From Selenomonadales bacterium (GTDB taxonomy: Bacteria; Bacillota; Negativicutes; Sporomusales; UBA7701), in NCBI GenBank assembly GCA_029975165.1, contig JARKPR010000078.1, positions 62,001 to 126,000 on the forward strand: a stretch of 64,000 nucleotides of DNA. The letters are read 5' to 3'. Of the stretch, positions 7,755-15,088 are shown in pieces; within the stretch, counting starts at the first letter, position 1; each line of letters opens with the position of its first letter. The notes below the pieces were generated by a model. The model was not told where the DNA came from, ran no database searches, and saw nothing but the letters and a program-made list of their open reading frames with translations. Made by a program: the position numbers and the translations under genes.

Positions 7755-10700
7755 CTACTTGTAGATTATCCCCCTGAATCCCCGCCCGTCGATCTTGGCC
7801 ACGAACGGCTCCTCCCGCCTCACCAGCCGTACGCGCCCCGTCCGCTCCAGCACAGGCTGGGCCAGCAGCCAGTCCCAGTCGAGGCCGGTGTCTTCCCCGC
7901 CGTCGGCCTTGATATGAAAATAGCCCATCCGCGTCGCCGTCAAGTTGTGAAAAAAATGGCTGCCCAGCGACGGCTCGGGGCGCAACTCCTTGCGGTCCAC
8001 CTCCACGATCACGCGGGCCTGGGACATCTGCGACCACGACAGCGGGATGCCCAGCCACCGGTCCGCGGTGCCCATGCGGCCGAAACCGATGAGGATGCAG
8101 CGGCGCCCCTCCTTGAACAGCCGGCCGTTCAACGCGCCGATCTCGGCCGCGATTGCCATGCTGTCCTTCAGCGCGAACGCCCCCGGGTCGACAAATATTA
8201 TATCGCGGATATCCTCGTACAGTCCGTTGCCCACCGTGCGGCTGCTGTGGCACCACGCCGCCCGCGCATCGTCCAGCCTCACCTGGACTGCCTCGCCGCC
8301 GGCGACCATCGGCCGGATCTGCAGGAAATAAAACTCCTTGGGCTTGCTGCCGTCGGGGGGTATATTCACCGCGAACTCGATCTCCACATCGGCCCCAAAC
8401 GACTGCTTGCCCAGCCGCAGCAGATCCCTCACGACGCCGGTCAGCGGCAGGCGGTTATGCTTGAGGATGGGCGCAAACGTCACCAGCTTGGGGCCGTCGC
8501 GGTCGACACTGTCGTGGATGCAGTCGTCCTCGGGAGAATACGTGCTGCCCGCATATTCCAGCGTGCCGTCCGCCAAAGCCCGCGAAACCGGCAGCTTCTC
8601 GTAATTGGCCTCGTCGTCCGCGCCCAAGTCGGCCGCCGCCGCTTCCTGCAGATTGACGGCGTAAAAATAACGCTGCGACTTCTGGAAATACTCCGCCGGG
8701 CCGGCGTACGGCGGATTCATCTTCGGATGGGCCGGCGAAAAGCGGTGCACCTGCTCGCCGTTCACCACCGCCTTGCCCAGCCCCAGGGCGAGGTTCACCG
8801 TCCCCTCCTCCGGCTTCATCGGGCTGTACGGATAAAAATTGTACGACTGAGCCACCCCGGAGATGGCCGGGTAATAAAGATCGCCGTACCGTTCCCCCAC
8901 AAGCTCCTGGATGAGGACGGCCATCTTCTCCTCCTCGATGCGGATGCCGGCGTTCTTGGCGTACTGCACCGGCGCGGCGTAGAAAACGGACGCGAACACC
9001 AGCCGGACCGCGTCGGACAACTGCTTTACGCGGACGGCCCGGTCCTCGTGGCTGTTCGGCACCACATACGTCTTGTATATGCCGGCAAACGGCAGCACGC
9101 GGGAATCCTCGAGGATGCTCGACGAGCGAACGGCCAGCGGGCAACTCACATACTGGGTCAAAACCTCCAGGTTGTGCTGGATGGCGTCCGGCAGGCAGGC
9201 GGCCAGGAAGCGGGCGGCGATCTCCCCTTCGTCCTTCGTGCCGGCCGTGAATTCGTACAGGCCATTTTCCTCCAGGAACTGGACGAAAACATCGCTGCAA
9301 ATGACGAACGACCGCGGCACCTTCACTTTCAGCTCCTCGTACTTGTCCGTAAGCTGGGCCTTGGTGAGCAGGGAATTGACGAACGCGATCCCTCTGGCCT
9401 TGCCGCCCAGCGACCCCGTCCCCAGCCTGATGAACGCGTTCGCCATATCCTTCTTCGCCAGGCCCTCGAAATCGAGGATGACGCCGGACTGGTAGCGCTG
9501 GAAATAGGCCCTGAGCACATCGAGGATATACTCCCTGACCGTCGCCACGCTGGCAAACTCCGCCGCGTCGAAATACCGCAGCTTGTCGGCCACCTCGACC
9601 TCGGCCCGGGCCCGGAACCAGCGGGAAAAATGGTTGTGGGCGGCGTGATAGTACAAGCTCTCGTCCGGCAGCTCGCGGAGAATGCGCTCGAAACTCGTTA
9701 TGTCGGTGGCCTCGGCGATCACCCGCCCGTCCGGGTAGCGGAAAATGAACGACCCGAAGCCGTAGTTATCAAAGATGAACGACCGCAACTCGTGCAGCAG
9801 ATTCAGCGAATTCTTGTTCAGGAAATGGACGCTGAGCTCTTCGGCCTTGGCGGCGTTCTCGGCCTGCTCCGACTGCAGCAGGAAGGGGAAGTCGGTTATC
9901 ATCTCCCGCAGCCGCTTGGCCAGCTCGATGCCGGCCGCCGGGTCCTGCTCGCCGTCCCTGGGGAAGCTCACATCGGAGATGACCCCCAGCAAATTATGGC
10001 GGTAGCGGAGAACGATCGCCATCGCCTCCTCGTACGTCTCCGCCAGCAATATCTTCGGCCGCAGCCGCACCCGGAGCTGCCCGTGGCTGATATTCATCGC
10101 GTGCTTCACCAGGTAGCGGGTCTGGGTGAGAATCTCCGTATACAGGATCGGCAGGATCTGCGAATAATAGACCGGCGAATCGTCCACAACCAGGATGACC
10201 TGCACCCCCTGCCTCACGTCTGCCTCGACATTTTTCAGATCCTCGACATACTTGAAAATCGCCAGAAGAATCTTACTGTCCCCCGACCAGTGGAACACCC
10301 GGTCGATAGCCTTGGTCCGCCTGATCTTCGCGATCATCTCCTCGGTCAGGCGGTCGTACGACAGCATGATGATCGGCACGTCCGGCCGAGCCGCCTTCAG
10401 CGCCTTCTCGAACTCGAACGAGCTCAGGTCGCTGACCCGGGACATCGTGAGAATAAGGTGAAACGTGCGCCGCTCCAGCGCCGCCAGCGCCTCCTCCTGG
10501 CTGGAAACCCGCTCGATGCGGGGGATGAACGGGATATTCAGATCGGAAAACTGATTGTAGACCTGCTCCGACAACTGCCCGTCCTCCTCAAGCACGAAGC
10601 CGTCGTAAGGCGTCGAAATCAGCAATATCTCCGTCACCCGGAACTTCATCAGCTCGTGCACGCTCGAAAAGCGGCTCTTCAGATCCGTGAACCGTTTCAC
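7755..10700 (-). CDS. receiver-like / PEP-pyruvate-binding (PPDK N-terminal type) protein
   Basis: A 981-residue cytoplasmic protein. I choose the GTG at 10700 because TAAGGAGGAG lies just before it; the frame is open upstream without a site. Two response-regulator-like segments come first (about 20-130, and a second beginning VQVILVVDDSPVYYS near 165). A long C-terminal part carries phosphoenolpyruvate-synthase/PPDK ATP-grasp features: LGTGSLGGKARGIAFVN, CPLAVRSSSILEDS and EIEFAVNIPP....LQIRPM. The swivelling phospho-histidine and PEP-binding domains of PPDK are absent. Such proteins occur in anaerobes without known function; a nucleotide-dependent phosphotransfer or signalling role is inference. 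Confidence 0.7.
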   Translation of the reverse strand: MKRFTDLKSRFSSVHELMKFRVTEILLISTPYDGFVLEEDGQLSEQVYNQFSDLNIPFIPRIERVSSQEEALAALERRTFHLILTMSRVSDLSSFEFEKALKAARPDVPIIMLSYDRLTEEMIAKIRRTKAIDRVFHWSGDSKILLAIFKYVEDLKNVEADVRQGVQVILVVDDSPVYYSQILPILYTEILTQTRYLVKHAMNISHGQLRVRLRPKILLAETYEEAMAIVLRYRHNLLGVISDVSFPRDGEQDPAAGIELAKRLREMITDFPFLLQSEQAENAAKAEELSVHFLNKNSLNLLHELRSFIFDNYGFGSFIFRYPDGRVIAEATDITSFERILRELPDESLYYHAAHNHFSRWFRARAEVEVADKLRYFDAAEFASVATVREYILDVLRAYFQRYQSGVILDFEGLAKKDMANAFIRLGTGSLGGKARGIAFVNSLLTKAQLTDKYEELKVKVPRSFVICSDVFVQFLEENGLYEFTAGTKDEGEIAARFLAACLPDAIQHNLEVLTQYVSCPLAVRSSSILEDSRVLPFAGIYKTYVVPNSHEDRAVRVKQLSDAVRLVFASVFYAAPVQYAKNAGIRIEEEKMAVLIQELVGERYGDLYYPAISGVAQSYNFYPYSPMKPEEGTVNLALGLGKAVVNGEQVHRFSPAHPKMNPPYAGPAEYFQKSQRYFYAVNLQEAAAADLGADDEANYEKLPVSRALADGTLEYAGSTYSPEDDCIHDSVDRDGPKLVTFAPILKHNRLPLTGVVRDLLRLGKQSFGADVEIEFAVNIPPDGSKPKEFYFLQIRPMVAGGEAVQVRLDDARAAWCHSSRTVGNGLYEDIRDIIFVDPGAFALKDSMAIAAEIGALNGRLFKEGRRCILIGFGRMGTADRWLGIPLSWSQMSQARVIVEVDRKELRPEPSLGSHFFHNLTATRMGYFHIKADGGEDTGLDWDWLLAQPVLERTGRVRLVRREEPFVAKIDGRGFRGIIYK

Positions 10701-11032
10701 CGTACTCCTCCTTATGCCTGCGCCGGTCCCTCGTACGAATAGTCTGTCTATTACTAGCATACAACAACAACAGCCCTGCGTCCATCGCCCCGGAAACGGA
10801 AGTTCGCTCCGTCCGGCGGGACAAAAAAACAGCCGTCCACTGCCGGCTCGGGACCGGGGTCGCCGCCGGACCAGATCAGGAACCCCAGCCTAGCGGCCGG
10901 AAGCCGCCGTCATCCTCCGGAAACAACCCCCGACTCCATACCATCACACCGCCTTAACATAACCTGTTCCTTTTTAGTGTATTCGCCTGCCGTTCCGAAT
11001 GCGCCTGCTAGGCCGCCGGAACCGGGTCGTGA
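10701..11032 (-). promoter_or_regulatory. leader of the PEP-binding-domain gene with attenuator-like hairpin
   Basis: No gene is visible here. On the minus strand a short AGCCG/CGGCT stem at 10831-10848 is followed by seven T residues (10823-10829), preceded by a GC-rich, foldable stretch (10850-10930). It lies about 125 bp before the GTG start and could end a leader transcript. The stem is only five pairs, so confidence is low. Confidence 0.3.
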
Positions 11033-11102
11033 CGCCGGCGGGGCCGCAGCTGTTGCTCCGATGCTCCGGCCGAACGCGTCGCAAACTCGCGCCGACTCCG
11101 CC
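11033..11102 (-). repeat. interspersed intergenic repeat, family 2, copy A
   Basis: Read on the minus strand, this copy shares the blocks GTCGGCGCGAG, CGCGTT, GGAGCATCGGAGCAACAGC and CCGCCGGCG with copies on the plus strand at 11772-11902 and 28948-29020. It carries no open frame of note. Confidence 0.6.
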
Positions 11103-11171
11103 GTGCCGACGTCACTCGTACTCGTACTCTTGGATTGTTGAAGCTGAAATATGTTACTTGGATTAATATAC

Positions 11172-11200
11172 TGGAAAGCACATGGATGCAATGGTAGAAT
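11172..11200 (+). promoter_or_regulatory. promoter of the secreted orphan gene
   Basis: TGGAAA (11172-11177), a 17-bp spacer and an extended -10 TGGTAGAAT (TAGAAT at 11195-11200) lie about 75 bp before the TTG start at 11275. This is a good sigma-A-type match in an otherwise AT-rich patch. Confidence 0.5.
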
Positions 11201-11274
11201 ATTGCTGCAAACGTCAAAACACGTCGTAAAATGCGACGATTGAATCGCGGCGTAACTTAAGGAGGGATTCGGCC

Positions 11275-11766
11275 TTGAGAAGCATCACCCTCGCGGTCCT
11301 ATTCTTACTCTTCGGCATCGTCCATTGTTTCGCCCAGCCCAACGAGCCCACCGGCTACGGCGGCTACCCCTGGGGCACCAGAGCCGAGGCGATCGCCGGC
11401 CTGGATATGGATGCAGGCGGTTCAATCATCGCCGCGGGCACGCGGCCGGCCGACGGCAGGACCTTTGTTGTCGGCGAACACGCCTTTACGGCGAATAAAG
11501 AAGTCATCTGGATTTTTTTCGAGAAGCGCTTTGGCGGTGTCTTAACGACGTTTACAACCGCCGCCTTTCCGCCTGTGCGCGACGCGCTCGTCAAAACGTT
11601 TGGCCAGCCTAACCTCGTCAACAGCGACGACAAATTTATCTACTACTACTGGCGCGGGACCGTTGGCCGCGTCATGGTCACGATGCCTAAAAACAAGGGA
11701 GAGGAAATAGGCGTCGGCTACTCCAGCTATGAGTTCCTTCTGAACAAAACCAGCGGCTTAAAGTAG
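11275..11766 (+). CDS. secreted hypothetical protein
   Basis: A 163-residue protein that starts with TTG eight bases after AAGGAGGG. Residues 1-20 are a signal peptide (positively charged start, hydrophobic core, cleavage after CFAQ or just before). The mature part begins with GYGGYPWGT, a motif seen in many small periplasmic proteins that track a conserved WG turn, and ends in a beta-rich region. I do not know its function. It is transcribed alone and flanked on both sides by family-2 repeats. Confidence 0.7.
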   Translation: MRSITLAVLFLLFGIVHCFAQPNEPTGYGGYPWGTRAEAIAGLDMDAGGSIIAAGTRPADGRTFVVGEHAFTANKEVIWIFFEKRFGGVLTTFTTAAFPPVRDALVKTFGQPNLVNSDDKFIYYYWRGTVGRVMVTMPKNKGEEIGVGYSSYEFLLNKTSGLK

Positions 11767-11771
11767 CCCGG

Positions 11772-11902
11772 CAGTGTCGGTCCGAGTCTTTACACCGGCC
11801 GCTTGCGCCATCCATGGCGCGGCCGGTGCTAGGCCGTCCGGGGCCGCCGCGGCGCGTTAGGCCGGAGCACGGAGCAATGCGCCTGTACCCTCGCCGCGGG
11901 GA
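11772..11902 (+). repeat. interspersed intergenic repeat, family 2, copy B
   Basis: The most diverged copy. GTGTCGG, CCGAGTC, GGCGCGTTAG, GCCGGAGCA and CGGAGCAA blocks appear in the same order as in the copy at 28948. The middle carries an inserted inverted repeat around CCGGCCGCTTGCGCC / GGCGCGGCCGG. Confidence 0.5.
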
Positions 11903-12300
11903 AGTGCGCCAAGCCCCTAAGCCAAATCCGTGCCCAACCAAAAACGCAGGCCTCCCGGCCTGCGTTTAAAATGTAGATAAAACCCGCTTTCAGGGCGCAA
12001 GGCAAGGAAGCGGGTTTTGGTATGCGCCGGATACTTTACCAAATCTAGATAACAGGATAGTAAAAACAGTGGGAGAAGGCGGCAGCAGCCCCCGCCATAT
12101 CCTTTCCTGTACTTGTCTTATATATTTCATTATACCGGAAAGATCGGTGACCTATAGTCCTTCGTGCATAAAACAAGGCTATAGACATTGACTTTGTCTA
12201 CAGCCTGGGGCGCCGCTGTCGCGGCGCCCTTGTCTTGGCCCGGCAACGCGGCCAGGAATAAGCGAATGGAAGAGCGAACTAATGCCGCTTTCCAGGCAAA
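11903..12300. other. non-coding stretch with hairpins
   Basis: No gene is visible. It holds a hairpin identical in its stem to the one at 12996 (AAACGCAGGCC-4-GGCCTGCGTTT, 11942-11967), probably the terminator of the secreted orphan. A second is built on AAAACCCGC (11981) and GCGGGTTTT (12010), and a perfect 9-bp GGGCGCCGC hairpin with loop TGTC lies at 12208-12229. The last may terminate the minus-strand SdpI-like gene. Confidence 0.5.
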
Positions 12301-12642
12301 CTATCTATTATTATATCTTCTGGATAAGTAACGCTCGGTTAAATAAATGCTAAAAATTATGCCAAAGATGAAAAACAGAAAATTTATTCCATAAATGATA
12401 GCGTGACTGTGGTGGTCATAGGCGGTCAACCCTTCCCCGACTCCCAATGATAAATCCAATGCCCCGGCAATGCCAAAAAATTTTCCAAAGGTACGGTTGG
12501 CGTATATCCAGGACTCTTCGCTCGCCATAGCCCGTTCCGTCCTATAACCAATGAAAAAGTTTCTTTTTATTCTTACATAATAAGCAAACAATCCCAAAAC
12601 TATCTGTAGAGTGCCTATGGCAATCATCACGAATGGCGGCAC
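12301..12642 (-). CDS. SdpI-like membrane protein
   Basis: A 113-residue protein with three hydrophobic segments. The signature GYRTERAMASEESWIYANR between the first and second segments is the SdpI-domain motif, GYRTxxAMxSExxWxxAN. In Bacillus SdpI is the immunity protein against the SdpC killing factor, but many bacteria carry solitary SdpI-like proteins of unknown role. No toxin gene or SdpR-like regulator is next to it. It starts with GTG after GGAAGG and lies downstream of an AT-rich region with a Fur-like box. Base composition is lower in GC than its neighbours. Confidence 0.75.
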   Translation of the reverse strand: MPPFVMIAIGTLQIVLGLFAYYVRIKRNFFIGYRTERAMASEESWIYANRTFGKFFGIAGALDLSLGVGEGLTAYDHHSHAIIYGINFLFFIFGIIFSIYLTERYLSRRYNNR

Positions 12643-13028
12643 TTTCCTTCCCCATCTCCTTTTGAAAATTTAAAAGATCCAAGCTCGACAAACACCTTGA
12701 ATATCTTCCAAAATAATTTTATTATTTAATCATGTAATTGAAAATGATTATTTTTCTCATTTTAAAAATATATTTCCCTCCTACCCCTCCCTTACGGTTG
12801 GCTATGCGGATTATTCATAACGGGCGGCCATGGACGGCCGCGCGAACCGCCCCATGCGCATGGACGCGCATGGGGCGGCGCTACGGTATTGTCGGCGACA
12901 AACGTAGCAAGACCGCCGCCCACAGAGCGTGGGGGTAACCCCATAGGCCAGCGGCATCGCGACAAGAATATCGCAAACGACTTTGTATACACTCTAAACG
13001 CAGGCCTCCCGGCCTGCGTTTTTTCGTC
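12643..13028. other. AT-rich promoter region, palindromes and possible small RNA
   Basis: No protein gene. The left third is AT-rich and contains a Fur-like box. A perfect 13-bp inverted repeat with a 6-nt loop (arms CCGCCCCATGCGC) lies at 12847-12878. On the plus strand the hairpin AAACGCAGGCC-4-GGCCTGCGTTT at 12996-13021 ends in six T residues, a proper terminator although no plus-strand gene precedes it. A short non-coding transcript from the AT-rich promoter is possible. Confidence 0.35.
12739..12753. promoter_or_regulatory. Fur-like box
   Basis: TGAAAATGATTATTT matches the 7-1-7 Fur consensus TGATAATNATTATCA at most positions. It is about 100 bp before the SdpI-like start on the minus strand, and could also act on a plus-strand transcript. 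The region is AT-rich, so chance is possible. Confidence 0.3.
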
Positions 13029-13796
13029 CTACCGCCCGCCCACGCCCACCGGGCACGACTTCAGGCAGTTGAAACACATATACTGGTTGCCCAGGTGGGC
13101 GGACAGGCGCAGCCGCGCGTAGCGCTCGCTGCGCAGCAGCGCCTGCTGCTCCGCCGGCGCGCCCCCGGCGACCTCCGTCCAAAAAGCGATATCCGCCCCC
13201 AGGCCGTACGGCTGGGAATGCTTCATACACTTCATCACATCGGTCCTGCCCGCCTCGTCAAGGGCCCCGCTCGGGCAATTCTGCACGCACAGGCCGCAGT
13301 GCAGGCAGTAGTCCTCGCCGCTCCGCGGCGACGGCGCAAGCTCCAGATCGGTGACGATGCTCGCGAATTTTACCCGCGTGCCGAAGCGGGGATGGATGAC
13401 GAGGTTGTGGCGGCCGAACGACCCCAGTCCGGCGGCCACGGCCGCGTGCCGCTGGGAGAACTCGGCCACGGCCCGCCGGTCGTAGCGGATCTCGAACGGG
13501 AAGGTATGAGGCATGCTCACGACCTTGGCGCCGTATCTGCTTTCCAGGAAGCGCGCCGTCCGGTAGGAGGCCGACCTGGCGAACGCCGCCAGGTCCATGT
13601 AACCGTTGAGGGCGGCGCTCCAGCTCGGGCTCTCGCAGCTCGACAATGCCCGGAACGCCAGCACGACGATCGCCTTCGCATCCGGCAGGAACTTCGCGAC
13701 CGGGTCCGACTTCGGGCTGTTATAATCGCCCGCCCGCGCGAAGCCCACGTCATCGACGCCCAGATCCAGGATGAAATCGCGGATTGCTTGCTCCAT
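13029..13796 (-). CDS. 4Fe-4S protein related to epoxyqueuosine reductase
   Basis: A 255-residue protein. I take the ATG at 13796 behind AGGAGAGGGG rather than the earlier ATG at 13820. The C-terminal third carries a ferredoxin motif CLHCGLCVQNCPSGAL and a later CFNCLKSCPVG group, and the N-terminal part resembles the corrinoid-binding region of QueG-like proteins. It is much shorter than true QueG (about 380 residues) and lacks its C-terminal HEAT part, so an unknown reductase is more likely. It follows the cupin gene by 25 bp and probably shares its MarR-controlled transcript. Confidence 0.7.
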   Translation of the reverse strand: MEQAIRDFILDLGVDDVGFARAGDYNSPKSDPVAKFLPDAKAIVVLAFRALSSCESPSWSAALNGYMDLAAFARSASYRTARFLESRYGAKVVSMPHTFPFEIRYDRRAVAEFSQRHAAVAAGLGSFGRHNLVIHPRFGTRVKFASIVTDLELAPSPRSGEDYCLHCGLCVQNCPSGALDEAGRTDVMKCMKHSQPYGLGADIAFWTEVAGGAPAEQQALLRSERYARLRLSAHLGNQYMCFNCLKSCPVGVGGR

Positions 13797-13821
13797 GCGG
13801 CCCCTCTCCTTTATCGGCATA

Positions 13822-14247
13822 TCAGCCGTTCATCCACGAAGCCTTTGTCTGCAGCCGCACCCCGTCTTTCAGCGTCGCCTGGGTCAGACTACCCGCCGCG
13901 GCCTGGATGCAGATGTAGTACAGGTCGCCCTCCCCGGCCTGCAATGCGCGCCCGCCGGCCGGGGCCACCCGCACCACGCTCCCTTCCCGGACCGGGAACT
14001 CGCTGCCGTCCACATGGAACCTCCCTTCTCCTCCTATTATTATGTAGACTTCCTCGTTCTCCTTGTGGGCGTGGACGAATGGCGCCCCTTTCCCGGCCGG
14101 CAGCTTGTTCAGCGACACCTCGCAGCCCGTGAGGCCGAGCTCCCCGCCTACGAAAAACTTGCCCTTCACGCCTCCGAAGCCCTTCTCCAACAGCGCCGCG
14201 AACGGCCCGGCGTCGATCGCCGCATAGTTTTTATCCTCTTTTTTCAT
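13822..14247 (-). CDS. small cupin protein
   Basis: A 141-residue single-domain cupin. The metal-binding motif is present as HAHKENEEVYIIIGGEG, followed by PVREGSVVRVAPAG, with the usual beta-barrel spacing. I choose ATG at 14247 (MKKEDKN) after AAAGGGG; the frame extends upstream but without a site. The gene sits between marR and the Fe-S protein, with a perfect palindrome 22 bp before its start that is probably a MarR operator. Substrate unknown; sensing or detoxifying a small molecule is plausible. Confidence 0.8.
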   Translation of the reverse strand: MKKEDKNYAAIDAGPFAALLEKGFGGVKGKFFVGGELGLTGCEVSLNKLPAGKGAPFVHAHKENEEVYIIIGGEGRFHVDGSEFPVREGSVVRVAPAGGRALQAGEGDLYYICIQAAAGSLTQATLKDGVRLQTKASWMNG

Positions 14248-14269
14248 GCCGATACCCCTTTCTCTTTTA

Positions 14270-14281
14270 GTGTATATACAC
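14270..14281. promoter_or_regulatory. MarR operator, cupin side
   Basis: The perfect palindrome GTGTATATACAC lies just upstream of the cupin gene. A nearly identical copy, GTGTATATGCAC, lies upstream of marR itself. Two copies at the two start regions of one locus point to binding by this MarR. Confidence 0.65.
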
Positions 14282-14323
14282 ATATTTGCGAAAAATAAAC
14301 CCGCCGCAGGCGCCGGCCGCCGC

Positions 14324-14767
14324 TCACGGCGCGAGCGCCTCCAGCTTCGCCAGCAGCGCCGTAAGCCTGGCGAGGTCCTCCTCGCCGAGGTACTCCTTCA
14401 GCGCCGCCTGCGCCTCCCGCCACAGCACCTTGCCCTTGGCGGCCGCCTCCCGGCCGGCGTCGGTCAGCGCCACCTGCCGGGTGCGCGAATCCCCTCCTGG
14501 GCTCACGGTCAGCAGGCCGGCATCGGCCAGCGGCTTAAGGTTGCGGTTCATCGTCGTCCGATCGATCCGCGTCACCGCGGCCAGGCCGCCGATCGTGGCC
14601 GGCTCCGCCGCTTTGAGGTTGAGCAGCAGCGACAACTGGGCGACCGTCAGCCCGCTCGGCTTCAAGACCGTGTCGTAAAAATCGGTGACGGCCCGCGACG
14701 CCCGCCGCACGTTCAGGCAGTTGCAGGGGCTGGGCTTCTTGGGATAAACCGTGTCGATATGCTTCAT
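14324..14767 (-). CDS. MarR-family regulator with N-terminal CxC
   Basis: A 147-residue winged-helix regulator. The wHTH region is ATIGGLAAVTRIDRTTMNR, followed by the beta wing PGGDSRTRQVALTDAGR. The N-terminus has CNC at residues 15-17, which could sense oxidants or metals. Twin palindromes (14270 and 14801) suggest it represses both itself and the cupin/Fe-S genes downstream. The ATG follows AGGAGGTGCT. Ligand unknown. Confidence 0.85.
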   Translation of the reverse strand: MKHIDTVYPKKPSPCNCLNVRRASRAVTDFYDTVLKPSGLTVAQLSLLLNLKAAEPATIGGLAAVTRIDRTTMNRNLKPLADAGLLTVSPGGDSRTRQVALTDAGREAAAKGKVLWREAQAALKEYLGEEDLARLTALLAKLEALAP

Positions 14768-14800
14768 AGCACCTCCTCATGTCTTCTGCCGGCGATTAAC

Positions 14801-14812
14801 GTGTATATGCAC
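14801..14812. promoter_or_regulatory. MarR operator, autoregulatory site
   Basis: GTGTATATGCAC, one base off the perfect palindrome at 14270, lies 34 bp before the marR start. Confidence 0.6.
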
Positions 14813-14867
14813 ATTATCTGCCGTAATTATACTCCCCCCGCCGTCGCCGGTCAAGCGCCAAAAAAAA

Positions 14868-14885
14868 CAGGCCGCTTGGCCTGTT
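14868..14885 (-). terminator. terminator of the 33-aa ORF
   Basis: On the minus strand the stem AACAGGCC-AAGC-GGCCTGTT is followed by eight T residues. It begins directly after the stop of the small gene at 14886. Confidence 0.75.
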
Positions 14886-14987
14886 CTAGGGAAGACTCGA
14901 CATTACATCCGTAATCTCGGCCTGCTGCTGCGTATCGGCCATCTGGTCGGGCCGGTGGGTCACAACGTCCTTATTCTTCTCGTCCAT
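14886..14987 (-). CDS. 33-aa small protein
   Basis: A short frame with an excellent site (GCAGGAGGTGACGGC before ATG) and its own terminator. The 33-residue product is hydrophilic, begins MDEKNKDVVTHRPDQMADTQ and contains three consecutive glutamines. No family is recognised. Its tight start and stop signals make it more likely than chance, but nothing shows its role. It resembles in style the 42-aa gene at 56166. Confidence 0.5.
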   Translation of the reverse strand: MDEKNKDVVTHRPDQMADTQQQAEITDVMSSLP

Positions 14988-15057
14988 GCCGTCACCTCCT
15001 GCAGTTCGATCTTACTATAGGCTGTGACAGCCGGCCGCAAGGTATACGTTAAATAAA

Positions 15058-15087
15058 TGAAAAGCTTGGCGCAAGCCAAGCTTTTCA
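15058..15087 (-). terminator. terminator of TRAP operon 1
   Basis: A 13-bp stem (TGAAAAGCTTGGC) with a GCAA-type loop lies directly after the dctM stop. The downstream side on the minus strand is T-rich. Confidence 0.7.
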
Positions 15088-15088
15088 T

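Noticed and set aside
7914-10742. A 942-codon plus-strand frame
   Set aside because: It lies wholly opposite the PEP-binding-domain gene, with the composition of an antisense shadow.
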